From the NCBI RefSeq assembly GCF_030247195.1, contig NC_080671.1:72725412-72789411 (forward strand): 64,000 nt of DNA. Reading direction: 5' to 3'. The notes under the pieces are model-generated. The model was not told the origin of the DNA and ran no database searches. It worked only from the letters and a program-made list of their open reading frames with translations. This stretch comes from Topomyia yanbarensis. Lineage: Eukaryota > Arthropoda > Insecta > Diptera > Culicidae. This document shows positions 12,102 through 29,408 of this stretch, piece by piece (within the stretch, counting starts at the first letter, position 1; each line of letters begins with the position of its first letter). Made by a program: the position numbers and the translations under genes.

Positions 12102-12520
12102 TGTATGTACAGATTTGCACGACTTAAGTATCCCATTAATTCTGTGCCTCTCAAATTGAAATCTGAACTGTCCCAAATTATGTGGTGGGACTTTGCACCA
12201 CCGAATATGAGTGGAAACCCGTATCTGCCCCAGCATAATACAACCCTCTTGAAGTCATCAGAAGGCAATGGTTCATTATACCGCAAATATGCCGAACATT
12301 AGACACATTTCTTGTTTATGTTATCAACAGTCATAGACTGCGACACCATAAATATCTCGAGTTTTTATGGCGGATAGAAGACATGCGTCAATAGCACTAT
12401 TCGCAAGTATGCATGCACGAGGCATTTCACGTGGATTTGTCATGTCATTTTTGTTGAAAGCTACGACGGGGCTAAGTATCTTTTAAACATAGAAGCATCT
12501 TTTATAAAAAAAAATTAAAA
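12102..12520 (-). pseudogene. I/LOA-type retrotransposon: N-terminal part of endonuclease
   Basis: Minus-strand translation contains RYGFPLIFGGAKSHHIIWDS, then FNLRGTELMGYLSRANLYIH. This matches the APE-type endonuclease block GGD.NAHH..WGS...N.RG..L...., with the catalytic D and N lost (GGAKSHH). Upstream residues such as ACILANSAIDACLLSAIKTRDIYGVAVYD fit the earlier part of the domain with stops. It is continuous with the segment starting at 10186 once the inserted element is removed. Upstream of about 12520 the similarity cannot be followed, so the copy is 5'-truncated or too decayed to read. Confidence 0.7.
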
Positions 12521-14922
12521 CACCCATCGACATGCCGGAATCGATCGAAATGGTGGAAACTTCAACTAATTACTTCCAAAAAACTGCACTACTAGGCTCA
12601 AGTCCGAATGCCAACAAGTAGCGCGATTCAAGAGTTATTGTAATTCCGTGATGGCATCATTCTTTAGCTGCGTGATTAGTGCCGTCGAAAATTGACTCTC
12701 AGAAAAATGTTTCTGCGTAACGTTCTAGATCTAGCATGGATGTTGACTCACTCTAGTAAAGCCGGTGAGTCAGAAATGAGCCTTGTGTTCTAGCAGTGCC
12801 CCTACGGTAAAGTGACCGGATGTTTCCGGGATGCATGCGAGACGCACTTAAGGAACCGATTGAAGATGCACGTTTTTCACATATTTGCGCAACCTTTGTT
12901 TGACTGAGAAACTCTTCGCAAATTTCAATAACCTGACACATTTTATTATTCGTTAAAATCACCGTTGTAATTGGGTAAATTTGCACGTTTCCTATATTAC
13001 TAGAAGATTAGGTACAACGGCCCAAAACCTTTTATAATTACTTTGTACAATATTAATGTTCCTGGGGTTGGATTCGAAATCAGTATATAGGAAAATACGG
13101 AACACTTTCCGGGATCAGTCCTTTAAAACCGAGAATGACCCGCCCAATCCGGGACGTCTGGTTACTTTACTATGCGACACTAAAGGGTATCAAGCTGGAT
13201 AGGTTGACTCCGGATTTAATAGTTTAGAAGACGGAAATTATCGCGCAAAGGTAGGTGTTGGAAAACATATCAACTCAATATACTTTGAATGTCTTCAATT
13301 CGATAGTTAATGTTCAAGTAATTCATATTCAAAACTGCCGAACAATTCTTCAGCATGGAGCGCACTAGAGAGCAATAATTTAAAAACAAACACTAGTTTT
13401 AGTTAGTAGAATGGGGTAAAGAATTACACAAATCTGGATTTACTTTGATAAGTGATCCGATCTATGCAATTCTTTGAAGCGTTATCACGTGTCTATTGCT
13501 CTGGGCAGCCGGCTGCCAAGAATTTATGATAGATTTATCGTTTGTTGAATTAATTCACGGTTTGCCTATATTAAATTGAATCACACGGCATGTGAACGAT
13601 TTTATTGATCCTTGTTTCTTTATTTCGATGAATCACAACATTCTAGGAACAAAACAATATAATGAAACGCGAATACCTTTACTGTCTCGGGACATTTATC
13701 AACTTTCCGGCAGTCGAGCTAGTGCACCGAGTGCATGCTGCTTTGAAAATCTAGCGAAATCGTCTGAGGGCACCAGTGGGTGCTCGTTCGGTGAACCATT
13801 TACGCGACTTCCGGAGGGTTGAAATTGATATGCTAATGTCTATATAATTGAAGATTTCGTAAAGCAAGTATTATTTATCGTGTATTAATTCTACTATTAT
13901 TGTTATAAGAAAAGAAAGGCCAATTATGTATTGGGTTCTTTCTCCGCAAATATTTGAATAAGGTGTAGTTTCTTATATGAATATACAACCTAAGACATAC
14001 GTGCGGAGTTTTTTAATTTAATTTCAAACAATGTGCCCACAAAATGTAGCAAATCCAAGAATTTAGAAAGGAACGCCTGGTTTTGTCCACTTTCACGTTA
14101 ATAATGATGCTATAGTATTTTAACCATTTTAAACATTGTAAACATGACGATCAATAATATAATACTGCAAAGTATATGAAAGTACTTAATACAATGAGAA
14201 CAACTAATACAATTGATTAATGATTTAATGGACAAATAAACCAATGAATATGACAATAATGCATTTGTTCTTCGTGTTGATATGATTACTGCAAATTAGT
14301 AACTGGTTTTCCATACTTCTTGCGAATTGTCAATTCTCAATTCTCATACAATATTAAAAAGTCATCATTCCACTCAGCTAAGACCATGCGTATTCCCTAC
14401 GTACACTAAATGCCCAGTGGATTAGTTCTCTAGTTGTTCAAATAAACACTAAACAAACTAAGAAATCAGTTTGTTCAGTGCAAATACCTGCCATTGTGAA
14501 TACAAAAACATAAAGCATACCTATTTTTTGCATAAAAACTAAGGTCGGAAAAATTACTTGCGTATCCAAGGTGGCACATTTTCAAAGGTAGCACTTTTTC
14601 TACATGTTGTTCTAGCTGCATTAACGTGAACAAAACACTCTCAAATATTTCATTTCATTGTTCATGGTACCCATATTGAGAACTTATACTAGCGCCACTA
14701 TCAAATCAGTGGCTCATATTTTTTTTTCAATGAATTCTGGAAAGATAATAAAAATTTCGATTGGTAGGAAGGACGACCACTTTGTTTTTATTATGAAGAG
14801 ATGGTCACGGATTTCATACGACAATATCTATATTTCGTCTAATACCAACGTTTCGAAGGTCTACGCCTTTATTTTCAGGGCAAAACTACAATATTTGACA
14901 ATAATTATGAAAACATCCAATA
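12521..14922. other. No gene recognised
   Basis: Noncoding, AT-rich from about 13800. Open frames here (for example 12753-12986 minus and 13592-13822 plus) show no recognisable domain, no conserved motif and no supporting splice or start context. No inverted or tandem repeat of note was seen. Confidence 0.4.
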
Positions 14923-14926
14923 TTAA

Positions 14927-15546
14927 CCCATTATTGCCCAACCTACTATATATAGTAGGTACTAAGAATAACTCCTATTACTCAATCAATAACGCAGAGC
15001 AGGCATTATCAATGAGTTAATATTGTTCATATACTCTTGCAGAATACGTTTAAAGAAGTTAGAGTGGTTAAACCGGTGTTTATGTTTTGTTTTTATCAAA
15101 TTTTCCTTACTTTTTGTCAGGATTAAAGAAATCGAATTTTTGAAAACTAGATATTCTGAAGCTATATACGCTGAGGAATTTTTTTTTTTTTCAAAATTTC
15201 ATGAAGATCGGAATACTACAACTTGAGTTACATCTATTCATCGACCGCTACCCATTGTCCACTCGTAGTCGGTGCGTAGTGTTTGATACGCTAGACTGTT
15301 GACTCGCTGCACCGAAAGTAAAACCCGATTATCTCGGAGTTGTATTTTATTGAAAAGTTCATTCGCGGCGATCACGGTATCTCAGAAACCAATCAATCGA
15401 TCAATCTGAAATTTTCACTGGTTGTTCCTTATTATATCAGCTACTTTGAGTACAAAAATAATTTCACTGGGATAACCACATTATTTTTTTCCTACCGGAA
15501 AACACAATTTGTGATGCGCGTGAAAAATAAGTTGGGCAATAATGGG
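14927..15546 (+). mobile_element. TTAA-flanked MITE, family 1 copy A (piggyBac-like ends)
   Basis: 620 bp bounded by CCCATTATTGCCCAAC and its exact inverse, with TTAA directly outside each end (14923-14926 and 15547-15550). The subterminal palindrome CCTACTATATATAGTAGG follows the left end. TTAA duplication with CCC-starting ends is characteristic of piggyBac-type elements. Open frames inside (14658-15020 overlapping the edge, 15023-15226, 15340-15579) are not transposase-like. A second copy in the opposite orientation lies at 29692-30319. Confidence 0.8.
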
Positions 15547-15550
15547 TTAA

Positions 15551-18500
15551 CATTTTACACAAATTACTTACAACGGTAACAAAATCCGGAAAAATCAGTA
15601 AATCTACAGATTGTCTCCACTACAACCTATTCATTTTATCCTCTAAGGCATTTTATTTTCAAACAGCCATGCATATATTGCGTTGAAATATCTGCAGGTG
15701 CAGGTTTAATTACTATGATGTAACACCATTTTCAGAATAAAATTAAAATTTCATCCCAAAAGACCAACATCAGCGATAGACATGATCCTCGATTTGGGTT
15801 TTTATCATATTTATTTCCTATTTGACAGATTTCAAGATTCTGAGATTCTGTCAAGACTCTGTAAAATTTGTCCCAAATCTAACAAATATTGTCTTGAACA
15901 GGATACCTGTTCATTTTTCTCACGATTCCCCTACCGATTTCAAATTTTTCCCCTTCAGTTAAAAAGTTCACTCCAGAGAAATTAACTTTCTTTTTCTTCG
16001 ACTCGGCGATTTAAAAAAAAATTATAGATAATAACAGGTGAGTGCTTTTCCAATCTATAACACGGGTGGAAATAGGGTCATAATCTTCTTCAAAAAACGA
16101 TTGCATCGTCCAATTGTGAACACTTTCCCTTCGAAAAACTTTACCGCTAATTTATAATTGCATAGCACGAAACATGATGGAAGCTACAGTTTACATATAT
16201 TTCAATAGTTTCATATAAATACAACTCTATTTTGAGTTTTGTTTAATATCAAAAATCCAGATAGCAATTAATTATACTGAATGCGTTATTGATTTCAACT
16301 TGAAAACTATGCAATACTACTGCTTCATTCTAAACCCATTCCGGGGCCATCCCGCTGCAGTGTTGTACAATGAGTATTCCCATCATCCAAAATCTCGTTA
16401 ACCGACCTAAATCCGATCAGCTCATCACTCGACGACAATCCTGAACACACTTCCATTGCTAGCAAGTGGGAAGCCATGCCAACCGATTGGAATAAAATCA
16501 TCAACTGAACTAAAGTAATTATTTCGAGAAACACTCCAAAACTAAACAGACTCTGCAATGAAAATCATCATACGTAAAATTTTACTATCACTATAATAGA
16601 AATGAAATAACAACCTACTGCTATGTTTGATGTTCAGTGTTCAGTTTCCGTTGGTATCATCCTGTACACTACCGCGCATACATAGTTTGTGTGCTATCGA
16701 AAATGATGCTAACATTACATTCGACGAAATGCAATCAGATGACTGATAGTTGAGCGAAAAGCCAAGAAAACAAAACTCTTGAATGATTAGCAATAACCAT
16801 AGTAAGGTGGAACTAACAAAAGTAAACCACAATCCGGACCTGATTGGTTACGGAATGTTGCGAGTAAATTATAACCGAATAGAGACGATCTAGCGAAGAC
16901 GGAAATAAACAGTTACAAGATGCACCGACAACATATTTTCTAATACCGACGAATTGAACAATTTTTATTAGACCTTTATACTTCGGTAGACAAAAGTGTG
17001 TCTCGATCTAATCGGACGACTCAAAAACCACTGGTAAATGGAGCGAAAAAATAGGTTAAATTGAAAAAAAAAATACTGTAATGCCAGATAAGGATACTAT
17101 AGTTCAAGAAATCGACACAAATAAAGGAAAAAAAACTCTCGCGCACTAACTGCACCCAAGTAGTGAAGCAGCAAAATCAGATATATACATTTTATACCGA
17201 ACAAAACTGTAGTTGAGGTAGGTGGCAAAAGCGGGACGAAGAAAGAAAGGAAGTCATTGAACAAACGAATGACTAACCTACTAGTGATAATTGTAAAAAA
17301 TAACAAGTTTTAGAAAAAAATACCACCTCTATAAAACACATACACACATTATGAAGTAAAAGTTTAGCGATCGGTGAAGGATTCAACGAAAAACAATGGA
17401 CAAGTCATTTTTAAGACCTTGAAGAAAAAAAAACCAAGCGCCCTCGTGACATGAATAAAGCAAAAAATAATAAAATATTTTGCCTTTTACTATTGCGATA
17501 ACGGTATCCGAAATCATTTGCCTATGGTCAAACTGACAAACTGTGTGCATCTTTACTGTAAACCTTGCGGAACGAATGATTCTCTTGTGTCTTTTAACAT
17601 TTTCTATCAAGTAAGAAAAAACGTCATATCAAAAACTAAAGGTAAGTATTTTTGTTATTTAATCTATTTATTAAACAACGGTACGTTGCGTTAGCTCTAG
17701 GGGTCGCATTTAAAGTATCTTAGATATTTTTGAAATTACTGCAAAACTAGATGGTCAATTCAACACGTTCGAATGCTAGTTCCCTGAAAAAGACAAAATA
17801 CGTGAGCCGAAACGTCAGATAGGTGGATAAACTTTCTGTTTTATTGCGCCAAATGACTGCATTCAAAACCCAAAAATATCAATAGGTTTTTTTAATGTTC
17901 AATAGACAAACTATGGGACTATCTTAAAACTAGAAACACATTTGACTATGAATTGAAACTAGGGGAAACTAGGTTCTTCGTAAAAGGGAAAACAATCACA
18001 AGTGGGAGTATTCCCGGAGTAGCAATAATATCAATGACAGTCGAAAAAGAACTGATTACGATGACAGGGAAAAGAATACTAATCTTGTTCATAGTAAACG
18101 AAAATCAACAATAACAATGGCCAACTTTTGCACAAAGGTGAAAGTCGACAATTGGTTAAATTGGTTCTTAGTGAGTTTGATATGCTCAGTTCCTTTTTTT
18201 TTTAATTCTAAACCATTTGAAAAAATAACTTTACTATTCATTAGGGTCAGGTCCACTCGGGGTCCCTAGGCACTGTAGCCCTATTATTCACGCCACTCTA
18301 AAACTCAATTATGATTGTATGGAAAAATCATCAAAATATATGGAGAAAAACATGGTTATAGATTTCGCCACCAGGTAGCATTATACATGCCAGGTGATGT
18401 GAGTTGATTAAATTTATTGGCAACTGTCATGACTCTGTCATGCGTACGATTCCTAAGCAAACGAAATCTCGGGCACCCTAATGTTAGGTTACTAGCGATT

Positions 18501-18630
18501 ATAACGACCAACCATCGTATCACACAGAAAATTCGTGTTTCAACCTAAGAATTTCAAAATGAGGCATATTATATTGGCAAGATAACAGGACAATATATTT
18601 GAAGGCTGACAGATATTGCGAGGTATTCCT
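15551..18630. other. No gene recognised; AT-rich noncoding
   Basis: No supported gene. Two minus-strand frames at 16325-16558 and 16641-16832 are hydrophobic and could suggest a decayed membrane receptor, but no family signature is present. At about 17786-17816 a CTGAAAAAG...GCCGAAACGTCAG stretch recalls the conserved 3' sequences of Penelope-like elements. At 18239 and 18486 short CATTAGGGT ends face each other and might bound a ~245-bp MITE, without a clear duplication. Confidence 0.35.
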
Positions 18631-18639
18631 CTTAACAGT

Positions 18640-19070
18640 ATTTGACGAGTTTCGCGCCAAATCGTATTCAGAGTTGACAGCACCCTCTCAGATTTGAATG
18701 AAACTTTCTGTACATGAAGACTTTGTCACAAAAAGCCACATTGCATACTTTGTTTTTCCATAAATGATCTAGACTGTCTTTTGAAAAGGGCCAAACTTTT
18801 TTCCCATTTTTTTTTTCAAATAGCTATAGTCTAAAAATGGAAAATCCTACAAAAAATGTTGTAGGAGTGGTTTTCACAAAAATAGCCAAATTTTCGAATA
18901 AAAATATTGAAAAAATTCTTCATTGACTCCTACACTGAAAAAAAAATCGATTTTAAAAATTTAAAGTCGATTTACAAAAAAAAAACATTTTTGATTTGGA
19001 TGGAATTTTGTTCCAATATAGATAATTATGTTCCCTACCTACCGTCAAAAATTCAAATCTGTCAAAAAAT
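18640..19070 (+). repeat. Dispersed repeat X, uninterrupted copy
   Basis: Matches 38735-38850 and 39830-40310 almost base for base over long stretches (AAATCGTATTCAGAGTTG, GATCTAGACTGTCTTTTGAA, TTGTAGGAGTGGTTTTCAC, TTCATTGACTCCTACACTG). The copy here lacks the SINE that splits the 39.8-kb copy and so serves as its empty site. No coding potential: long A and T runs interrupt all frames. Confidence 0.7.
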
Positions 19071-19072
19071 CT

Positions 19073-19960
19073 GTTTTAATCCACCTAATGGTGTAATGGT
19101 GCTTTTCTCATTTATACAATAGTAAGTTATATTCAATGTATTTGTGAAAATGTCTATTACATTCTTATTACACTTTGCACATATTTACGAGGGCACGAGT
19201 GCCACGAACCTGATGAGCAACATGTTGACGATGACGTCCTTGGAACTAAAAATATAATATTTAAGTGGATAAATCAACGTGAATTAAATGTTGTCTTCAT
19301 GTTAATATATTTTGAGAAAGGCCTAGTTGGTGAAAATGGATTCAGTAATCACCGAATCCGATGTAACTTTAATTCTGGAATATGCCAGGTTCCTTATTTC
19401 GGCTTAAATTCTTATGTAACCGTAGTAACTCCGGACACAAAAGTTAGATCTGAGTGAAATTCAATAGCAGTCAATGGGTGTATTGTATTTATCATTTGAA
19501 AAACCAGTTAAGAATTTGCTGAGAAATAGGTGTGATATTATCATACGAACTTTGATAGTTCCCCGAGAGTATCAAGAACCATCGTAGGTGGCCAATATTT
19601 GTTTTGTTTTGATTATAACGGATTAAATCCGTTTCAATATGTATTGCATCATTTGGACATCTTCATGTTGCAAGTTTATATAGGAATTTGCTATGTGGCT
19701 GCAGTCTTTAACCAGTAATTCCAGAACCGGAAGTAGGATCAACAAAAAAACAATAGCAGCTTGTGGAAGCGTCAGAACGGTTCATTTTAAACTAAGTTTG
19801 TGCAAATCGGTTCAGCCATCTCTGAGAAAATTGAGCGGCTTTATTTGATACACACATGCACCCACAGACATTTTGCGGTCTCGACGATTTGAATCGAATA
19901 GTATATGACACTTGGCCCTCTGAGACTCAAGTAGCAGTTCGATTTTTGAAGCGATTTCCT
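19073..19960 (+). repeat. Culicid-type dispersed repeat, copy 2
   Basis: Starts TTTTAATCCACCTAATGGTG and ends near TTGGCCCTCTGAGACTCAAG. It contains the CCAGAACCGGAAGTAGGATC block, the AATCGGTTCAGCCATCTCTGAG block and an ACACACATGCACCCACAGACA block. It lacks a long open frame. Its internal order matches the copies at 7.4 and 23.9 kb. Confidence 0.65.
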
Positions 19961-20053
19961 AATATGTATATAAGAACGCTAAAAATCATTTATATTTCCA
20001 AGCCAAACTAATTTCATATCGGTATTGCAGAGTAGATTTGTTTCGTAATGACG

Positions 20054-23869
<3,816 letters not shown>

Positions 23870-24755
23870 CCACCATTTGAGATTTGGTTTATGAAAATCG
23901 GTTCAGTCATCACCGAGTAATCGATGTGACTAATTCTGGAATACGTCCAGAACCCGAAAATTCCAGAACTGTCCATAGTGGACATTATATTCAAAGAATC
24001 TTTGATTGACCATCAGTGATCTAGTCTTGTAAATAGAAATGATGTTATCTAGACTTGCAAATAGAAATGGATTTTTAACCTTTGAAGTATTACGATTTTA
24101 TCGGTATATATGAGAAATTTCTATGTGGTCGCAATAAACAACCTGTAACTCCGGAACCAAATGTCAGATACGAACGAAATTCAATAACAGTCTATGGGAG
24201 TATTGTATCTTTCATTTGAAACCAAGTTTATAAAAATCGGTCAAGAATTCCCTGAGAAAAAAGGTTTGAGATTAACTTAAGAACTTGAAAAGTACCTGGT
24301 GGCATCAAGAACCGTCATAGGTGGCCAATGTGGTCAAAGCTGCTTAGAATGATCATTAGTCATCTAGACCCGCAAATCCGAGTTATTTTGTACCCTTTTT
24401 GGTATATGTATTACACCATTTGGACGTCATGGTGTTACCATGTTATATGGGAATTTGCTGGGTGACCGCACTCTTCAACCCGTAACTCCGGAACCGGAAG
24501 TCCGATCGACAAAAAATTCAATAGCAGCTTATGGGAGCGTTATACCTTTCATTTGAAACCAAGTTTGAGCGATTCGGTTCAGCCATCTCTGAGAAAAGTG
24601 ATTGAGTTTTGAAAACACACACATACAGACATTTGTCAATTTCGACGAACTGAGTCGAATGGTATATGAGGCTCGGCCCTCCGGGCCTCGGTTAAAAAGT
24701 CGGGTTTCAGAGTGATTGCATATCCTTTCTTTATGAGAAAGGCAAAATTGGCAAT
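23870..24755 (+). repeat. Culicid-type dispersed repeat, copy 3
   Basis: Three diverged units with CCGGAACC-type blocks near 24150 and 24487, ATTTGAAACCAAGTTT near 24218 and 24552, and GTGGCCAATGTGG-type blocks. The right terminus is well kept: ACACACACATACAGACATTTG, then GGCTCGGCCCTCCGGGCCTC, then ATGAGAAAGGCA. The latter is the inverse of the TGCCTTTCTCA near the left end of copy 1. No coding capacity. Confidence 0.7.
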
Positions 24756-25688
<933 letters not shown>

Positions 25689-25833
25689 CATTAGCATGAG
25701 AATGATTTCAATACATTTCTGTGATTAAAGTAAAGAGCGTAATTTTTTTTCTCTCCAAGAGAATTGCTCTCTGGACTCCCTAGAACTAGGTGGCATGTTT
25801 CTTTTCGCTCGGGTGCTATCAGTTCAATCGAAG

Positions 25834-26960
25834 ATGGAGTCGAAACAGCAATCACTCCACGAGCGTGTTGTACGGTTTTACGAAACGCTTGGTCATCGTG
25901 GAAAAAAATTTACGGTAGACCACTTTTGAGACGAAAACGTGCCCGTGAGTACAGTTTATCGGATCATGGCATCCCTGAGCGTGAAGCGAAAGTCTTGTAA
26001 CGGCCGTACGGTGAAGATAAGGGACCATTCATAAATTACGTAACGCTTTTAGGGGGGAGGGGGTTCGACAAGTTGTTACATATTGTGACATAGGGGGGAG
26101 GGGGAGTAAGCTAGATCGTTACGTAACATGTTTTCACCGAAGAAAAAAATTTTTTTCAAGGAATTTATTACGTAATAGGGGAGGGGGGGATAAAGAAATT
26201 TGTGACAATTTGTTACATGGGGGGAGGGGGGAGTCAATTTTGGGCAATTTTTGCGTTACGTAATTAATGAATGGTACCTAATGACGAAGAAGAGGAAGGA
26301 AGCGTTGAAAAAGCTGTTCGACAATAAGGACGGAACGAGTTTGCGTGACACCGGCCTAAAATATCACTGCTCCTATACCTTGATTCACCGAACCCTCAAG
26401 ATGGAGGACTCGGTCCCCCGGAATACACGAACGAACAGATAAAGATTGTGCAATAGCAGTGCCGGTGGATGACGAAGAACTACCGCTGGACAACGAAAGT
26501 TACTTTCCGCTCTCGAAGACCCACATTCCAGGAAATGACAGATACTATTCCAGAGATAAGTCGGTCACACCCCCGAAGTAAAATATATGTTTAAGAATAA
26601 ATTTGAAAAAAAAATTATGCTGTACATCGCCATATCGGACAGAGGGACTTCCAAGCCATGGTTCAAGCCGAGCGGTCTGGCCATCAATCAACAAGTGTAC
26701 CAGGAGGAGAGTACAGAGAAAATTCTCTGCCGTTCTTAAAGGAGCATTATGCGGATGGGTAGTACATCTTCTGGCCGGACTAGGCCGTACGTGCAGAAAG
26801 AAAGGAACCCGACCAGCTGACCCCAGTTCCGTCCCATTGAGGATTTTTTCGGCTTCCTCAGTGCCCTTGTGTACAAAAATAATTGGCGGGCCAAGGATAC
26901 GAAGCAGGATCCGGAATTGTATCTTCTGAGAGCATCGCGACTAAGTCATACAGAGATTGA
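25834..26960 (+). pseudogene. ITmD37E-type (Tc1/mariner superfamily) transposase, broken
   Basis: Starts MESKQQSLHERVVRFYETLG, followed by HRGKKFTVDHF (then a stop where a Leu is usual), PVSTVYRI and RKSCNGRTVKI. This is the N-terminal DNA-binding region. After the inserted MITE the frame resumes MTKKRKEALKKLFDNKDGTS. Later pieces in shifted frames include EVKYMFKNKFEK, IMLYIAIS, WFKPSGLAINQQVYQEE and KEHYADG.YIFWPD, which holds the second catalytic Asp. This order and wording match the DD37E transposases described from mosquitoes. At least five stops or frameshifts kill it. TTTTTATTGAACACCCGTTA at about 27082-27101 is the probable right terminus; the left end is not seen beside the (TA)n tract. 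Confidence 0.8.
26021..26278. mobile_element. G-rich MITE with 3-bp TAA duplication inside the DD37E transposase
   Basis: 258 bp with inverted ends GGGACCATTCATAAATTACG (left) and GGTACCATTCATTAATTACG (inverse of right). TAA flanks both sides (26018-26020 and 26279-26281). A 3-bp TWA duplication is typical of PIF/Harbinger elements, so this is a Harbinger-like MITE by inference. The interior has four clusters of G-runs on the plus strand (about 26052-26064, 26093-26104, 26178-26190 and 26219-26232). Removing it with one TAA gives an uninterrupted junction GRTVKI-MTKKRKE in the host transposase. Confidence 0.8.
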
Positions 26961-27101
26961 CCAGGGCCGCTTCTCCAATATTCATTGACGTTTTTATTGA
27001 AGAATAAACATTATGTTTTTAATAAAAATACTGAATTCCATGATTTTTTGTTTGTTTTTTACATGACTCAAAAAATTCTCAATTTTTATTGAACACCCGT
27101 T

Positions 27102-28400
27102 ATATAAAAATGTTGTAATATTTACGCAGTTATACATAACCGAGCGCACTCTTCGTTAAAGGGGGTTTCCTACTCGCGACGCCTAAAAATGAGCACTTTT
27201 TTGGAAATAAATTGTCAAGCATCTACTTAATGGATTTTGAAACTTTTTTTTATTTAGAAGATACATGTTTTGACTTTTCGATTAGACTTTTAAAGACGAT
27301 AAGAAAAATCTCTGGCGCCCTTGAAACTTCATTGATGACACTGATGTTGAAACTGCATGGGTTCCGCTTAGGTAAAGTTGTGGCAAATTGGTTAATCTGT
27401 ATTCAGAAAAGTCGTATTTTTATAATCATGGTTACGTTGGCTATGTTTAGACCAAAGGGATTTCTTTTCGTTTATAATTTGTAAAAGTTATGTAACAATT
27501 TGTGAAAATTTTCAACATTTGCGTTATTTTTTGGCCTATTAGGGGTCATAAAAATGGAACAAATTGACATTTTGCAAATCCCTCTCGACCAAACATAGCG
27601 GTATGTTTCCTGAACAATTGGAGAAAAATTATTGAAATCGGACCAGTACTTCTATAAAAAGTCCTACTTGACCACATAAAAACACTACTTTCGGGAAAAC
27701 GCGTTTAAAGATAAGATGCGGTGTATAACTCGATTGTTATACCTTACTAGTTAATCTGCTATACCGGGGTCGTAGAGCTCACCTTCCTCATCACGAAAAT
27801 ATTCTTGGTTGTCCACATTTTGCTCCCTCTATTGAATTCGGGCCTGTTTTGCCGCGTCAACTACTTTGCGTTCAGAATGAGTTATACGTTCACTGTCGAG
27901 TCGAGCAGCACTTCAGTCCCCAAGATAATTCCCATCACCTCCATAGTTTGTAAGATCGATGAAAAACCTTGGTTGATGGTACTGACTGCCAAATAAGTCA
28001 CAACAATAAGCCTACCAGAATTACTGCATGTATTTTGGCGCTAAGTAACAGATTCCACTATTCAGAGACTCATTGATGTTTTGGGTGTGAGTTCCTAAGC
28101 ATCTTTCTAATGAATCATTAGATGATAGACTTTCGTAGATCCTGACATATTCGTAAGTTTCTAAAGTTCCTTTTACTTCATCCTGACGCCACTTGCATCA
28201 ACTGTCCTCGCCGAGTGAACCCTTTGAGTGTTGGGGATTTTCGTTCGATGACGAGCAGTGTTCGAGGTAAGCCCAAATTGCATTTCGCAAATGTTCTACA
28301 GAATTTGAATTTCTCCGAATCGCCAGCCTATAAAATTTTCCTTTCCCACCGATACCTTTGTTTTCTTTCTTCGGTTTTCGTAATCTTTCCCATACGCTTC
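27102..28400. other. No gene recognised
   Basis: No supported gene. Plus-strand frames at 27212-27484 and 27805-27996 show no domain. Composition is AT-rich with a slightly less AT-rich part at 27720-28320. Confidence 0.4.
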
Positions 28401-28404
28401 TTAA

Positions 28405-28627
28405 GGTTCAACTGACAAAGCATTTAAAAGCGGCCATCTTGGAAATCGAAAAAAGTAGTTTTTTCTTTCACCGTTGGAAAAATATTCATGAAAATCAATC
28501 AGTAGTATTCTACCAATGCCTCGAAGACACTGATTCATTGTCATGAAGATTTTTCCGGCGGTGTGAGAAACAACTGCTTTTTTCGTCTTCAAAGATGGCC
28601 TCTTTTTGAGGCGTTCTCAGTTGAACC
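28405..28627. mobile_element. Foldback MITE with TTAA flanks, about 223 bp
   Basis: Begins GGTTCAACTGA and ends TCAGTTGAACC, with TTAA just outside both ends (28401-28404 and 28628-28631). The two halves are inverted copies over about 100 bp: GCGGCCATCTTGGAA.TCGAAAAAAG on the left corresponds to the inverse GAGGCCATCTTTGAAGACGAAAAAAG on the right. The TTAA duplication suggests a piggyBac-type mobiliser. Overlapping open frames on both strands follow from the palindrome. Confidence 0.7.
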
Positions 28628-29106
28628 TTAACATGCATTCATTCTACCGTACGATAATATCGTCCCCAAAAAAATAAGAAACTATTCACAGACGCTCACA
28701 TATAAATAAACCGTCAAGAATGGACCGCTGTATTCTTTAAACAATGATTTTTCCATAGACAAACGCCATCGCACAGTGATGCCACTCAGAACAAAAGTTG
28801 GCCAAAATCTCTAAATCTGTCGAAATCACTACACTAGGTTATTTTAGTACTCTGGATTCCATTTCGGTATAGACGATAAAAATGGTTTTGGATTGATTAG
28901 GGTGTTCCCAACACACAAATGAGAAATTTCTTACCAACATAGAAAAGGTTAGTTTTGGCTCTAGTGTTACAATCTGGTTGAACGGTATATTATTGAAAAC
29001 CAATAAATTTTAGGCATTTTTCTGAACTTTGCAAATATTGTTTGTGTTTTCTATCCGTTTATAAATATATCGTTTAACCACTTCCATTTTTTTCGCCTGT
29101 GTTCGA

Positions 29107-29408
<302 letters not shown>

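Noticed and set aside
16325..16832. Hydrophobic minus-strand frames that could be exons of an insect chemoreceptor
   Set aside because: No conserved receptor motif, no plausible splice sites joining the two frames, and a stop between them; hydrophobicity follows from T-rich composition.
17786..17816. A second hammerhead-like motif (GAAAAAGAC...GCCGAAACGTC)
   Set aside because: The CUGAUGA core is not present; only the GCCGAAAC part matches.
18239..18486. MITE bounded by CATTAGGGT and its inverse
   Set aside because: Nine-base ends with no duplication and no second copy in the window are too weak.
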